Notes: generated from the letters alone by a model not told the origin. DNA of 64,000 nucleotides from Molossus alvarezi (GCA_037176705.1 CM073889.1:101635890-101699889), one strand, 5' to 3'. Positions 11,620-22,763 are shown, counted from the stretch's first letter. Program-made: numbers and translations.

Positions 11620-12456
11620 GCTAGACCCAACCAGGCCTTACAGAGGCTTCCTCTCTAGAGGAAATGGGGCATTCCGGTTGTCCTTGCCCCAGGGCTAAGG
11701 GTCAGATGGAGAGAGTTCTCCGGACTCCATGGGTCTGGGAGACTTCACAGGAAAGAGACAGGATTGAGGACTAAGGAAGGTATCTCGGGTGCATGCCAAG
11801 ACACGGAAGAACCCGAAATGTAAGCATCTACTAGATATGAGGTGTGGGGCAAGGCTGACCCACAGGAGCAGTGGCTCTAATTCCACAGCGGGAATCCCTA
11901 TCATTTCCCACCTTCACAGCAGCTGCAGAAAGCACCACCAATCAGTCATCACCCCAGGTGTTCTCTATTCCTTCTCCTGTAGTCCTCCCAACTCTCCGCG
12001 AAGCACACTATCCCTCATTTCTGCAAAGGCTGGCTGCAGCCCACAGCAGGCACGTCTCTCTCTGCCCAGGGCCATGCAGCAATGGCAGGGCAAGCCTGGC
12101 TTCCAGAAGGGTCGAGGTCCTTCCCTCTCTATCCATGCTGCACTGCATTCCCCAAGGAAGGCCAAGAGCCCCAGGCTTTTGAATTCAAGGAAGCAGGCAC
12201 TGAAAGGGGGAAGGAGAACACCAGACAGGGAGCCCAGTGCCCCGTATACAAGCCGTGACACAGCTCAGATGGAGGAGAACAAGCTTCTGTCACTAACGTG
12301 AGCAAGGAGCCAGAAGCCTGGGCCAAGGACCCCTGGCTCCCGGCACGCTTTCCTGCCCCAGCCTCGTGCCCCAAGACAAATATCAGCGATCCGAAGCTCT
12401 ACCAGTAAACGGAGCTCAGGCCAGGGCGTGCCAGGCTGTGGAGTGATCAGAAGGCT
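11620..12456. other. Noncoding, no gene recognised
   Basis: It contains an open frame of 170 codons (11789-12301) without recognisable domains. Frames overlap on both strands, which is typical of GC-rich noncoding DNA. Confidence 0.4.
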
Positions 12457-12464
12457 GGACTTTG

Positions 12465-12886
12465 GTGTGGTTCTCAACTTTCCTAATGCCGCCACCCTTT
12501 AATACAGTTCTTCATGTTGTGGTGAACCCAACCATAAAATTATTTTCGTTGCTACTTCACAACTGTAATTTTGCTACTGTTATGTCTCCTTTTTTTTGCA
12601 TTTATCTTGAGATAGAGCAGAAGGGAGAAAGGGAGGAGAAACATCAATGTGAGAGAGACACATCGAGTGGCTGCCACCCACATGACCCCAACCGGGGCTG
12701 GGGACAAACTGCAACCGAGGTACGTGCCCTTAGCAGGAACCGAACCCGGGTCTCTCTGGTCCGCGGGCCGACGCTCTTACTGCTGAATGAAACTGGCCAG
12801 GGTGCTACTGTTATGTCTTAGGCGACCCCTGTGGACGGGTCATTCGACCCCCAAAGGGGTCATGACCCACAGGTTGAGAACCGCTG
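12465..12886 (-). mobile_element. hAT nonautonomous transposon split by a SINE
   Basis: The outer ends read ggttctcaactttcctaatg at left and gacccacaggttgagaaccg at right, the inverted termini of the same family as 24225-24416. The two halves are separated by a SINE at 12588-12803, with gctactgttatgtct duplicated on both sides. Without the SINE the element is about 190 bp. No 8-bp duplication of the outer element is visible, so its own ends may have decayed. Confidence 0.75.
12588..12803 (-). mobile_element. VES-type SINE inside hAT element
   Basis: Minus-strand SINE with B-box-like GGTTCGGTTCC and a tail in aagataaatgc. It is flanked by a perfect 15-bp target duplication GCTACTGTTATGTCT (12573-12587 and 12804-12818), so it landed in the hAT element after that was already in place. 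Confidence 0.93.
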
Positions 12887-12889
12887 GTA

Positions 12890-14235
12890 GTGAGTCTGAC
12901 TGCAAACCGCAACCCGAATGCAAGAATGCCTCCCGGACAGCCCATTAACCTCCACTGGCATCTCCAGGAGGAGCTCATTACTTGAAAAATTGTTTCAGAT
13001 GAAACCACAGCTGTGAGAGCCAGCAGGCAGGACTGGCAGGATGTTTTCTTTCTTTAATTGCAAAAGATGTGCCAAAAAGCAGCCTTTAGCCAGAGGCAGA
13101 GCTCAGGCGCTGTCAAGGGAGCACACCCAGGATGAAGTCAAGACCCGTCCCTGGCTGTGGGAACTGAATGGAAAGGGGGTCAGGAGCTCCGGCCCACCCT
13201 TCCCTCCCCTCCCAACACCCTCTGGGTGAGGAGCACTAGGGACTGGGCAGGGGACTTGCCTCGGTAGGATGGAGGCGAAAAGAAGAAGTGGTGGAAGGAG
13301 GGGACAGAAGGGAAGAAGAGGAATTTAAAAAGTGGGGGTAAAGCATATTAGTTCCAAGCAACACTGTGCTAGCTAACGGTCACCTCCTTCTTTCTATTCA
13401 AAATCGATAAATACGGGTCCAAATCACAATGAACTAGCAGTTCAAGGGCCCATTTACGCAGACGTCCACGGCACTACAGAAACTAAGGAGATGAAGGAAA
13501 AGCAGAGGTGCCCATGACCCAACCCTGCGCTACTCTGGTTCTAACAGTGACCACGTGGCCAACTCTGTACACATTCCAGGGCCCAAGTAGGGCACCAGGT
13601 GGCACAAGCACCCACTGCCGTGCCTCCCAAGTTCTTCAGAACTCGGGCCTTGCCAGGACACACCAGGCATCCACTCCTGCCCTTCCTGTCCCTGTGACAA
13701 CACAGCGTGGCCTTGTCGTAGTCCTGGAGATGAGCAAAGAGGGATTCGGTCATCGGTTTGGGTAAGGCATTTCTGAAAGCCAGTCGTGAGCTGATTCTCA
13801 CTGGGCCACGGCACCCTTCCGATAGAAAGTGGCCCCGGGAGGAGTGACTGCCCAGCTCTAACACGGCCTCCGACGGCCGGACATCTGAACCGCTGCACCC
13901 GCCACCCTCTGGCTCCTTCAAGAAATGTCGGGTAAGCAGTCAGGACCTACACGTTTGGTTCTTAAAGTTCTTCCAGAATATTCCCAACTGGGTGAAGTAA
14001 CGTTAGGCAAGTAGCTTGATAATGACTATGATAAAAACAGTTGGGACATTCATACTTTTCTTTGTATTTCATTGCAAAATAAAGAAGCCTCAACTAAGAA
14101 TCTTGCATTATTAAAACAAACAAACCACCCAAGATAATGCTATAAAATAAAATTTTGGTCATTTTTACTCATTAGAAGTAGTTTTTAATATATTCCCTTT
14201 TCATGTTGAGAAGGATGCCAACCGTCTTTATATGT
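12890..14235. other. Noncoding with purine-rich tract
   Basis: 13265-13345 is almost purely purine on the plus strand. The rest shows no gene; frames of about 120 codons at 13530-13921 overlap each other on the minus strand without family resemblance. Confidence 0.4.
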
Positions 14236-14239
14236 GAAG

Positions 14240-14386
14240 GACCACACTTCATGTGGAGAATCTGTCCTTGTTGACTTTGGGTGGTGGGCAACAGTGCAAT
14301 ATGCAGATCGTGTATCATAGAAATGTACGCTTAAAACCAACGTCATCTTATTAACCAATGTCACCCCAATGAATTTAATTAAATAA
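14240..14386 (+). mobile_element. Probable L1-type 3' end
   Basis: gtgcaatatgcagatcgtgt, atgtacgcttaaaaccaacg and the ending ttaaccaatgtcaccccaat plus an A-rich run resemble 3' ends of eutherian L1-type elements. Too short for a firm family name. Confidence 0.4.
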
Positions 14387-14389
14387 ATA

Positions 14390-15295
14390 CAACAGGCAAT
14401 GAAAAAAAATGTCCTCCGAGAAAATGGCAGCTAGGGGTTTTATTCAGCATCAATTTATCTTGGCCAATTTTAAAAATCTGACAACTGGGAGTCTTGTTGT
14501 CATTAGTTTGTGTTTTTTGTGTGTTTTACTAGTCCATGAAATCTGAAGTCTGGGAACCACTGGTCTGTGTTCAGGTCTGTAGAACATTCCACAGCTTGGA
14601 GCATAGAAACCAGAGACGCTTCCTACTTTGCTGCATGCTTGACTACACAAAGAAATCCTTCTCTAAAAGAAATGAGCCTGTAAACCCGTTAAATGGCCCT
14701 AGACCCAGCCACTTACCTCATGCCTACAATGAGGTCTGACAGGTGTTCAAGGTGAGAAAATAAGGTGAAAGGGTCAGTGGGCAAACGCACTTCAGGAATG
14801 CTGCATGGCCCATTTGGTTTCTTCAGGGTTATAATGGTTCTCTGTACATTAAAGGCTCTGAAAAGTCCTGCAATTAAAAATCTGTTTAATTAGAACATCT
14901 CAATTATATCTGACTAAGGAGATTTATGTATTTTAAAGGAACAAAAATCATGGAGCGAGATTCCTGTTCCATGATGCACTTTGGGGAACAAAGGCACGAG
15001 CAAAGAGAGTCCGCGGGAGTCGGGAGCCGCTGCGCTTCTCACTTGCCCTGTGACCCGGGAACGAGACACCTTGGCCCTGTGGTTCAGTGTTCCTCTCGCT
15101 GGTCCCCGCCTGCTACAATAAAACATCTGCTGGCCTCTACTCAACACACTCTGTGAGCCAGAATGACAGCCACCTACCCCGACTGGAGAGGACAGTCAAG
15201 GAGTCCAGAGTGTCTCAGCAAGCCCTTGGGAGCAGCCTGACACTACGGGTCTGGTACTAGTGACAGGTCGACTAAGTTAACCAGTTAACTACCAG
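14390..15295. other. Noncoding, nothing recognised
   Basis: No coding or repeat signal that I can support. Confidence 0.4.
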
Positions 15296-15297
15296 CT

Positions 15298-15880
15298 ACA
15301 GACTGAATGTCTGTATCCCCTAAAAATTCACGTTAAGCCCTGGCTGGTTTAGCTCAGCAGTTAGAGCGTCGGCCTGTGGTCCTGAGAGACCTGGGTTCGG
15401 TTCCTGCTAAGGGCAGGTACCTCGGTTGCAGTTTGTCCTGGCCCCGGTTGGGTTGTACGGGTGGCAGCCCCTCGATGCGTCCCTTTCACATCCATGTTTC
15501 TCTCTCTCTTCCTCCCACTCTATCTGAACAAAAAATGGAAAAATGTCCTCGGGCGAGGATAAAATAAATAAATAAAAATTCACGTTACGTCCTAACACTC
15601 AATGTGGTGGTATTTGGAGGTGGGGCCTTCGTGGGGTGACTAGTCCTGAGAGTACAGCCCTTGTGAATGGGATTAGTGCCTTTATAACGAGACCCCAGAG
15701 AGCTGCTTGGCCCTTCTGCCGTGTGAGGCCGCAGCAAGGTCACCCACCAGGAAGCAGGCCCTCACTAGGTATCCAACCTGCCCAAGCCTTCATCTCGGAC
15801 TTCCCAGCCTGCAGAACTACAAGAAATAAATGTCTGTTGTTGAGGCCGTCCAGTCTGTGCCGAAGGTCTGACACCGCACT
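15298..15880 (+). mobile_element. MaLR/MLT1-like solo LTR split by a SINE
   Basis: gactgaatgtctgtatcccc at the start, ggtatttggaggtggggcct and gaatgggattagtgccttta in the middle, and agaaataaatgtctgttgtt near the end follow the order of ERVL-MaLR LTRs. No internal retroviral genes are present. A SINE (15336-15573) interrupts it. A related LTR lies at 26289-26645. Confidence 0.6.
15336..15573 (+). mobile_element. VES-type SINE inside LTR
   Basis: Typical head, B-box-like GGTTCGGTTCC and tail palindrome TCCTCGGGCGAGGA (15546-15559). Perfect 14-bp target duplication AAAAATTCACGTTA at 15322-15335 and 15574-15587. Confidence 0.94.
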
Positions 15881-15884
15881 TCCC

Positions 15885-17935
15885 AAAGGCCCTGCACCTG
15901 GGCGGGAGGGGCAGTGCGGCGGGCAGGAGACAACCCCTCACCTCCACGCAGCTTCCACCTTCACCGGCACGTCTGCCTGGGAGCCTGTCCCACCTGCTAC
16001 ACCCCTTCCCCACTGTCCTTCCCACTCTCGATGCACAAGCTCCTCCAAAGTGGACGTTTTAATAAAGTGGGGGAACCAGTGGGAGACTTGCCCCTCCCCC
16101 GAGTCGCGGTGTGACAAGAGGCCACTTACAGGCCAAGTGCCTCCGTGGAAGTCCCCTGAAGCATCTGGTGTCAGGGTAAGATGATGGGAAGGGGCAACCT
16201 GAAGCAACACTGCTTCATCGAAATCCTCCCTGGAATATGCTCAATGATAACACCTGTGGGCGTGTGCGACGTGCAGAGCCCTGTGCGAAGCCCTGGGATG
16301 AACCAGGTTCCCAGGAGAGCAGTTCACAACAGGCGGGGCGGGAGGGGAAGCCCACCATCCAATTCCTGAGGTGTCCCGGCAGCAGGGGGGAGAAGGTCTG
16401 GGAGGCCACTAGTCTGCCCTCTCCACTCTGTCCAAGGGAAGGGCATTCAAGTTGGGTGTTTCTTTAAAACACTGAAATTGATCACGAAACCTAAAAATGA
16501 CCAGGAGGGGGAAGCGAAGAAAAATATTTTCCTGCGACTGGTAGCAAGAAAGTTACGAGTCACCTGAGACTCCGACACGCCTTCCAAGAAAGTGTCCGCT
16601 GTGCTCTCAAGAGGCTTTGCCAGTCTGCCCTCCCTCCTCCTCCACCTTTCAACAGGCCCACAAAGCCTGCATTTAGGTCAGCCTGGTCCGTGGTTCCCTC
16701 CGCTGGGGCCAGCAGCCCTCAGGATAAATTACCCTAACCTAAACTCACCAGGGCATTGGCTGCCGGCCTATTCCCAGAACCTAAGGGACCCCCAGCCCAT
16801 TCTCCCGACCAGGATGATCCTCAACACTTAGGAAAACCAACACCTGCTATTTTTAAATAACTTGCTAACAGTCAACAAAAGCTGACCGATGGCTCAGGAC
16901 GCTGCCAGCTGATCCACCTACCGCACACACGGGTGATTCATCCACCACTTATTGCAAAGGTGGTGGGAAAGGAGGGAAATCACGAAAGAAAAACATCCTC
17001 ATTGTGAAGGTGCACAATCGCTGTACTGTAGTAAAATAGAAACGCTCTCTCTAAAACAAGAGTTACCACACTCAGGGGCTGGCTTAGCAGCTTTGTTTTT
17101 GATCAAAGTACACAAATCAGGTGTCCTGGGACATAAAGACTCACATGGGAAAAATGGTCTTATTCCTGGGCAAATTTTTCAGTGCAAGTAACATTTAATA
17201 TTCTGATTCATACATACAACCTTCTCTCCCTTTCCCTCTGATGTGTACACTTTGTTAGAAAATAAAACTAAAAATTCAGAAATTCACAACTTCATACCAA
17301 GAAGTGCACAGAGGGGAAAAGAGAGGGTTTAAATAAAGCAAGTCTGGTTGCCCCTTATGCCCCATTAACTCTTATTTCACATTTCTCAAATTCTTGGTTA
17401 TACAGCTTGAAATTTTGCCAAAAAGTGATTCATTTGGCTTAGTAATATTCTTTTCTGAAAACGCAATATACTTCTAATAGAAACGTGGTATATTGGTGAC
17501 TCACACCTTTCCAACAAAGCAGTTCAGTGCCATTTAGAGAGTTGGAAGCAGCTGTCTTTTTACCATAGCCAAGGCAACCTCAAATATGACAGGGCTCAGG
17601 GCCCATAACAACACCAAGGGCTAGAGGAGGTTTGAAAAGAGGTTCAGATATAACAGGAAGTGGGCGCAATGCCAGACATCACAGTCACCCCTAAACCACG
17701 CACATACCCTATACCCACTTGAGGGCACTGACGCCTCAGGTCCCACCCAGCCTCACGCCAGGAATATTATAGCTTAAGTGTATTATGGATCAAATTGGTT
17801 GACCTAGAAACAGTCTCCAGCAAAAAAGATTATTTTTAGTGGGAAACTGCATTCTAAAACTGCAAATACCCAATCAAAGAAAAGTTTATAACAATCTATT
17901 GATATTACTAGGGGCTACGTCCATTTATTATTTTT
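15885..17935. other. Noncoding, no gene recognised
   Basis: The first kilobase is GC-rich and the second AT-rich. Frames of up to 90 codons lack resemblance to known proteins. Confidence 0.4.
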
Positions 17936-17939
17936 ATTT

Positions 17940-18368
17940 TTTATTTTTAAAATATGTTTCCATTGGTTTTTTAGAGAGAGAAAAAAAATATCGATTAGTC
18001 CTGGCCGGTTTGGCTCAGCGGTCAGAGCGTCGGCCTGTGGTCTGGAGAGACCCGGGTTCAGTTCCTGCTAAGGGCACGTACCTCGGTTGCAGTTTGTCCC
18101 CGGCCCTGGTTGGTCATGCAGGTGGCAGCCACTCAATGTATCCCTTTCATGTCGATGTTTCTCTCTCTCTCTCCTTCCCACTCTATCTGAACAAAAAATG
18201 GAAAAATGTCCTCGGGTGAGGAGAAAAAATATATATACATATCAATTAGCTGTCTCCTGCACACCCCCTACTGCACACAACCCAGGCATGTGACCTGACC
18301 AGGAATCGAATTGGGACCTCTCAGTCCATGGGCCAATGCTTAATCCACTGAGCCACACTGCCTGGGCA
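17940..18368 (-). mobile_element. Second-subfamily SINE, split
   Basis: The right part (ctcctgcacacccccta, acaacccaggcatgtg, gagccacactgcctgggc) is the minus-strand head of the second SINE subfamily. The left part (aaaatatgtttccattggtt) is its tail. A plus-strand SINE at 17999-18237 separates them. Confidence 0.8.
17999..18237 (+). mobile_element. VES-type SINE nested in another SINE
   Basis: Complete head and tail (tcctcgggtgagga at 18209-18222). The flanks atatcgattag and atatcaattag are a one-mismatch target duplication inside the older SINE. Confidence 0.9.
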
Positions 18369-18397
18369 GGGTTACCTCCATTTAAAATGCATTCTTA

Positions 18398-18653
18398 GCC
18401 CTGGCTGATTTGGTTCAGCAGTTAAAGCATCAGCCCACGGACCAAAGAGTTGCGGGTTCAATTCTGGTCAAGGGCACATACCTCAGTTGCAGTTCAGTCC
18501 CCGGCCCTGGTTGGGGTTATGCAGGATGCAATTAATCGATGTGTCCCTCTCACATGGCTGTCTCCCCCTCCCCCGCTCTCTCTCCCTCCCTCCCTCCCAC
18601 TCTATCTGAAGATAAATGGAAAAATATCCTCTGGTGAGGACTTAAAAATAAAT
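18398..18653 (+). mobile_element. VES-type SINE
   Basis: Head GCCCTGGCTGATTTGG and B box GGTTCAATTC. Perfect 14-bp target duplication AAAATGCATTCTTA at 18384-18397 and 18654-18667. Confidence 0.93.
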
Positions 18654-18669
18654 AAAATGCATTCTTAAA

Positions 18670-19340
18670 AACAAACCAATTCAGATCAAGAGCCCCACTC
18701 TTCACTATCTTTAAAGCAAGGGCTGAGAGAAGAGGTGAAAAATGGTAATATCACACTGAGCACATTCTGAGTCTTGACCCTTTCTACCTCAAGGGAATGT
18801 CTGGCCTAATTAGTAACTGTAAAATTAGGACCTCAATTTCACTCACAGATACCCTCCCCGACTTCTGTGCCTCCTAGAACTGAGACCACAGGCACTGAGG
18901 TTCATTTTGCTTTGCTAAGACTTGAGGCCACAACCCCCGAGACTGAGGTGGCAGCTGCCAGTCTGCACGAGCATGCTGCATGGGACGGGGCAGCCCAGCA
19001 CCGGGGATGCGGAGACAAAGCAGAGACCTCAATCCCTATTTGGGGACATTAACTTCACTTTAATCCATAGCCTCTGAGGGTCTCCCTACATCTGGCCAGC
19101 CCTCCTGCAAATGCATAAGCTCAGTTATAAGGTTGGTCCCCAAGGCCACACAACACTGGGATGGAGGGAGGTATTCCCCCTAATGGGAGTCACCCCATCC
19201 TGATCCCCAAGACCATCAGGGATCTCAGACTCATTCCTCCTCAAGCATACCTAACTCCAGTCCACTCTGAGGGAGATTTACAATTCAAAGTGAATCACAA
19301 AACATGACTTTGTCATTTCCCTGAACAACTGCCATGAAAG
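18670..19340. other. Noncoding, nothing recognised
   Basis: No gene or clear repeat seen. Confidence 0.4.
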
Positions 19341-19344
19341 TGTC

Positions 19345-19545
19345 TCAGTGAAACAGACCCCGGAGCCAGGCTGCCTGCCATTTAGTTGCTGTGTGACTTG
19401 GGCCAGTTACATAACCTCCCTGGGCCTCAGTTCATCATCGGATGGCTCCCGTAGGGTAGAGGGGGGGATTCCATGACACAAGACGTCATGTTTCAGTAGC
19501 GGTGCCTGGCACCTGCTAGCTAGCACTCAGCGACACACATCACCC
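19345..19545 (+). mobile_element. MIR SINE
   Basis: gtgtgacttgggccagttac, cataacctccctgggcctca and gtgcctggcacctgc give a nearly full MIR in sense order. Confidence 0.7.
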
Positions 19546-19606
19546 AGAGCTCAGTCTTCTCGCCTGTAAAATAGGGAGGACGAAAGCCAGATTTCTGTGC
19601 TCCTTG

Positions 19607-19693
19607 TAGCCCTTTATCTGGGAGGAATCAAGTGTCAATTCCGACAGACGGGGGTTTTGTCCTCTCTTAGCTTTCTCTTTCCGGGTTATATTC
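19607..19693 (-). repeat. Long direct repeat, copy 1 (RPL32 retrocopy flank)
   Basis: This 87-bp segment pairs with 20012-20093 at roughly 80% identity by eye, with a small indel. It starts tagccctttatctggga and ends gttatattc. It directly follows the poly(A) end of the RPL32 retrocopy on the minus strand, where a target site duplication would lie. Confidence 0.7.
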
Positions 19694-20011
19694 TTTTTTT
19701 CTGCTGGAAGGCAGAAGTTTATGGTTTTATTAGCACAAATACAGTGTGCACACAGCTGTCTCTTCATTTTCTTTACTGCGCAGCCTGGCACTGGGTATCG
19801 GTGAGTCTGATGGCCAGCTGGCTGCTCTTTCCACCCCGAGGGGACGCTGTGAGCGATCTCAGCACAGTGAAATTTGTTGCACATCAGCAGCACTTCAAGC
19901 TCCTTGACCTTGGGGACCAGGAACTTCCGAAAGCCACCGGGCAGCATGTGCTGTTTTCTTGTTGCTCCCGTAACCCGTGTTGGGCATCAAGATCTGGTCC
20001 CTGAATCCTTT
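19694..20011 (-). pseudogene. RPL32 processed pseudogene, 5'-truncated
   Basis: Read on the minus strand, broken frames give blocks of ribosomal protein L32 (60S subunit protein eL32), such as [16 protein letters not shown], then GGFRKFLV and [19 protein letters not shown]. There is no intron, and a short A-run (T-run at 19694-19700 on the plus strand) follows a 3'UTR-like stretch. The copy begins within the middle of the coding region, so about the first third is missing. A frameshift separates the first two blocks, and an internal deletion removes codons after AEIAH. It is a dead retrocopy. The functional gene has introns and lies elsewhere. It is bordered by unusually long direct repeats. 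Confidence 0.9.
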
Positions 20012-20093
20012 TAGCCCTTTATCTGGGATGACTTGAGTTCCGACACGGTGGGGGATCTGTTCCCTCCCAGCCTTCTTTTTCCAGATTATATTC
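20012..20093 (-). repeat. Long direct repeat, copy 2 (RPL32 retrocopy flank)
   Basis: This 82-bp partner of 19607-19693 lies immediately 5' of the retrocopy on the minus strand. It holds the same blocks, tagccctttatctggga, ttccgaca, ggggg, ctttttcc and ttatattc. Confidence 0.7.
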
Positions 20094-20099
20094 ATTTTG

Positions 20100-20465
20100 T
20101 AAAACTCTGCTTTAATCATTTTTAGTTGTCCTCTCTGGGCCGTTATGTTTTCTGTCCCTCACAGGGGACTGGTGGGTAGAGAACGGTGTTCACAGGGAAT
20201 GTAAGCTGCATCGTCTGAGAGTGAAGAGGGCCCTGGAAAGGAGCTGCCTGCTCAGCGTTCAGTTCCCTTCCCCGGAAGCTTCAGCAGAAAGATGGCTATG
20301 GGGTTTGGGGAATTCATCCCTCGCACCGCAGTTCTTTGCCTTGCTGGAGACTTCCCCAGTCCCTGGATGCTCCCACCTCTGTGCCACAGGCTCCCGAGGC
20401 TTGTTGTGACCGTAATGACACAGGCGGGTTTACAGTAAAACGTTATCGAGTTTGAACCTCGTGAC
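20100..20465. other. Noncoding, nothing recognised
   Basis: Single-copy-looking DNA between the RPL32 retrocopy and a MIR. Confidence 0.4.
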
Positions 20466-20469
20466 TTCT

Positions 20470-20640
20470 CTGAGAACTAAGTAAGGCGGGTATTATTCTA
20501 TCTCTAGAATAATAAAGGGGGGGAGGCTCCTCAAGTTTAAGTGACTTTGCCCACTTTTCCTGTGAAACTGCAGAGTCAGGACTGGAACCCACGTCTCCTC
20601 AGCCACGTCAGGGCTCTCAGTCCACCTCTGCCCACCTGGC
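20470..20640 (-). mobile_element. MIR SINE fragment
   Basis: tattattctatctctagaat, aagtttaagtgactttgccc and gagtcaggactggaacccac follow the reverse complement of MIR. Confidence 0.5.
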
Positions 20641-21045
20641 AGTTCAGAACCATGCAACGCCCAAGATACACCCGCCTGGAATGAATACAGCAACAGTTCT
20701 CCCAGCCCTTCCTGCTCATTCTGCCCAGATGATTCATTATGAAAGGTCAGCGGTAGTTTTTCCAACATATGAACATTTAGCATATTAATTAGGAAATCAA
20801 AAGTGTAACAGGAAAAGTATTCACACATCATAGATTCCTTAGGATTTCATAAACTCTAATCGAAACCTATAACACCTAGAGTAATGATTAGCTAATAACC
20901 AGCCCCGTCTCCACTCCCAGACTAAACAAAGACTATTTAGCTGGTTACTTTCCCAATTGACACCAGCCATTCACCTCTCACCACCTTCTGGAAATTACAC
21001 GTAATAGAAAATTAAGATAATTCAACTGGTTAAAACTCTACATAT
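20641..21045. other. Noncoding, nothing recognised
   Basis: AT-rich DNA without supported features. Confidence 0.4.
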
Positions 21046-21047
21046 AC

Positions 21048-21275
21048 GCCCCTGGCTGGTCTGGCTCAACGGTTGGAGCATAGGTCTGCAGACCCGAGAG
21101 TTGCAGGTTCGATTCCAGTCAAGGGCACATGCCTTGGTTGCGGTTCAGTCCTGGCCCTGGTTAGGGTTGTGCAGGAGACAACCAATCGATGTGTCTCTCC
21201 CCCACCCCCTCCCCCCACTGTATCTGAGGACAAATGGAAAAATATCCTCAGGTGAGAATTAAAACAAAAATCCCA
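21048..21275 (+). mobile_element. VES-type SINE
   Basis: Head GCCCCTGGCTGGTCTGG, B box GGTTCGATTCC and tail tcctcaggtgaga. The flanks aaaactctacat (21032-21043) and aaaacctctacat (21276-21288) are a near-identical target duplication. Confidence 0.9.
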
Positions 21276-21289
21276 AAAACCTCTACATT

Positions 21290-22435
21290 AAATAATGATG
21301 CAATCAGCCACAAAGCACAAAGATCACTTAACACTCACCAAGCTGTTTATGACAGAGCTATTGCCCACAGGGAGGGGCAACCACTCACAATACAGTATAA
21401 ATTTGCCTCATTTGCATTTCTGAGAAGCTGTATTTCAGCTTTGACCACTGTGACAGTTAACACAGTAGACATGAGAGGGGGTTAGAGAGAGGACACAATT
21501 ATCTTATCACCACCATCCCCATAAACTGCAATGTCCCCAGGAAGGCCTTAGCCACCTTGCTGCGGGAACACAGTCATTTTTACTGCCAGAAGACTTCGGG
21601 ATGCTGCAGTCTGTGCGGACAGTGAAGTACTTCACACCACAGTGGAGGTGGGGAAGGGGCGGGCCGTGAGTGGAGTCCGCTGTCTGACCACCTGTGCTTG
21701 GGAAGCTGCAGGAAGCAGCCATGCGGTGATGCAAGCTCCTGGGTCTCAGCTCAAGCTCTCCTGGAACAAGGAAGTCTCCACAGCCGTGCCCAGGAAACCA
21801 CCCAGGTGACAGTTTCTTTCCAGGCTGTTATTACTCTCCTAAACCTAATCATATTGAACTCTCAGCACACAAGGAGAAGGTGTCATCCTCATCCGGATGA
21901 ACAATGCCACATTAATAAAACATACTTGGACTCATTAATTCAAATAAATATTTAAGCACCAGTGTGGCATGTGCCAGCACAGATGCATGAAGGACTCAGA
22001 TGTGGCTCCTCGACCCCGGAGGCCCCCTACTTCACATCCCCTGCCCCCCGTGCTTGGCCACCTCTCCTCAGCCCTCTGGGTATCCAACGATGTTGTGAGG
22101 CCCTCTGGGACTACAGGGGTACCAACAGAGACTCTCCTTAAAGAGATGTCAGAACACTGGCATAAGAAGCCAGACCCTAAATACTATCTGGCTTCACAAA
22201 CCCATGCAATAGGCAGTCAGTATCAATGTGGCTGGAAAATGCCAAGTTAATTTCACAAAACATTCTAGGTCTGAGTACAATAGGGTGGCATGAGGGAGTG
22301 GAAAGATCGGTGGGGTGGGAGCCATGCCATCTGGGTTCTAATCTGACACAGAAGTGTGACCCTCATCAGTCCCTACTTTATTCTCCACAAAGCTCACTAA
22401 ATTTGTTTGGCTGACCCATGGTATATCACTGTCTT
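21290..22435. other. Noncoding with weak MIR traces
   Basis: No gene is recognised. 22275-22420 (ccatctgggttctaatctga, agtgtgaccctcatcag) may be a decayed MIR. Confidence 0.35.
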
Positions 22436-22437
22436 TT

Positions 22438-22487
22438 CTTCCCCTCCCTCCCCCTTCCCCTCCTCCTCCTCCTCCTTCTTCTTCTTG
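22438..22487. repeat. CTC/CTT microsatellite
   Basis: Runs of cctcccc pass into (ctc)n and then (ctt)n on the plus strand; a pure pyrimidine tract. Confidence 0.8.
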
Positions 22488-22763
22488 TTAGTCCTCACTC
22501 AAGGATGTTTTCTCCACTGATATTTAGATACAGTGGAAGGGAGGGAGGGGGAGAGAGATAGAAACATCGATGTGAGAGAGACACATCAAACAGTTGCCTC
22601 CCACACAAGCCCCAACTGGGGCCAGGGATCAAACCTGTAACCCGGGTCCGTGCCCTTGACTGGGAAACTCCCTTGGGTAAAACAACATCTTGGGGGCTCT
22701 GTTAGAAAGCAGAAGGCGGTCTGTAGGTCGACACTCTAACCACTAAACCACATCGCCCAGGGC
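22488..22763 (-). mobile_element. VES-type SINE carrying a foreign insert
   Basis: The minus-strand SINE is recognisable at both ends (tail tagtcctcactcaaggatgt, head taaaccacatcgcccagggc). In the middle, where the B-box region should be, stands a block (22660-22717) that belongs to no SINE and is repeated at 24595-24652. The B box is thereby destroyed. Confidence 0.85.
22660..22717 (+). repeat. Templated insert, copy in SINE
   Basis: 58 bp, 56 of them identical to 24595-24652 in the same orientation (ctgggaaactcccttgggta at the start, tagaaagcagaaggc at the end). It replaces about 20 bp of the SINE. Confidence 0.85.

Noticed and set aside
15636..16184. 182-codon plus-strand frame
   Set aside because: Starts inside the MaLR-like LTR and runs into GC-rich DNA; no domain recognised.
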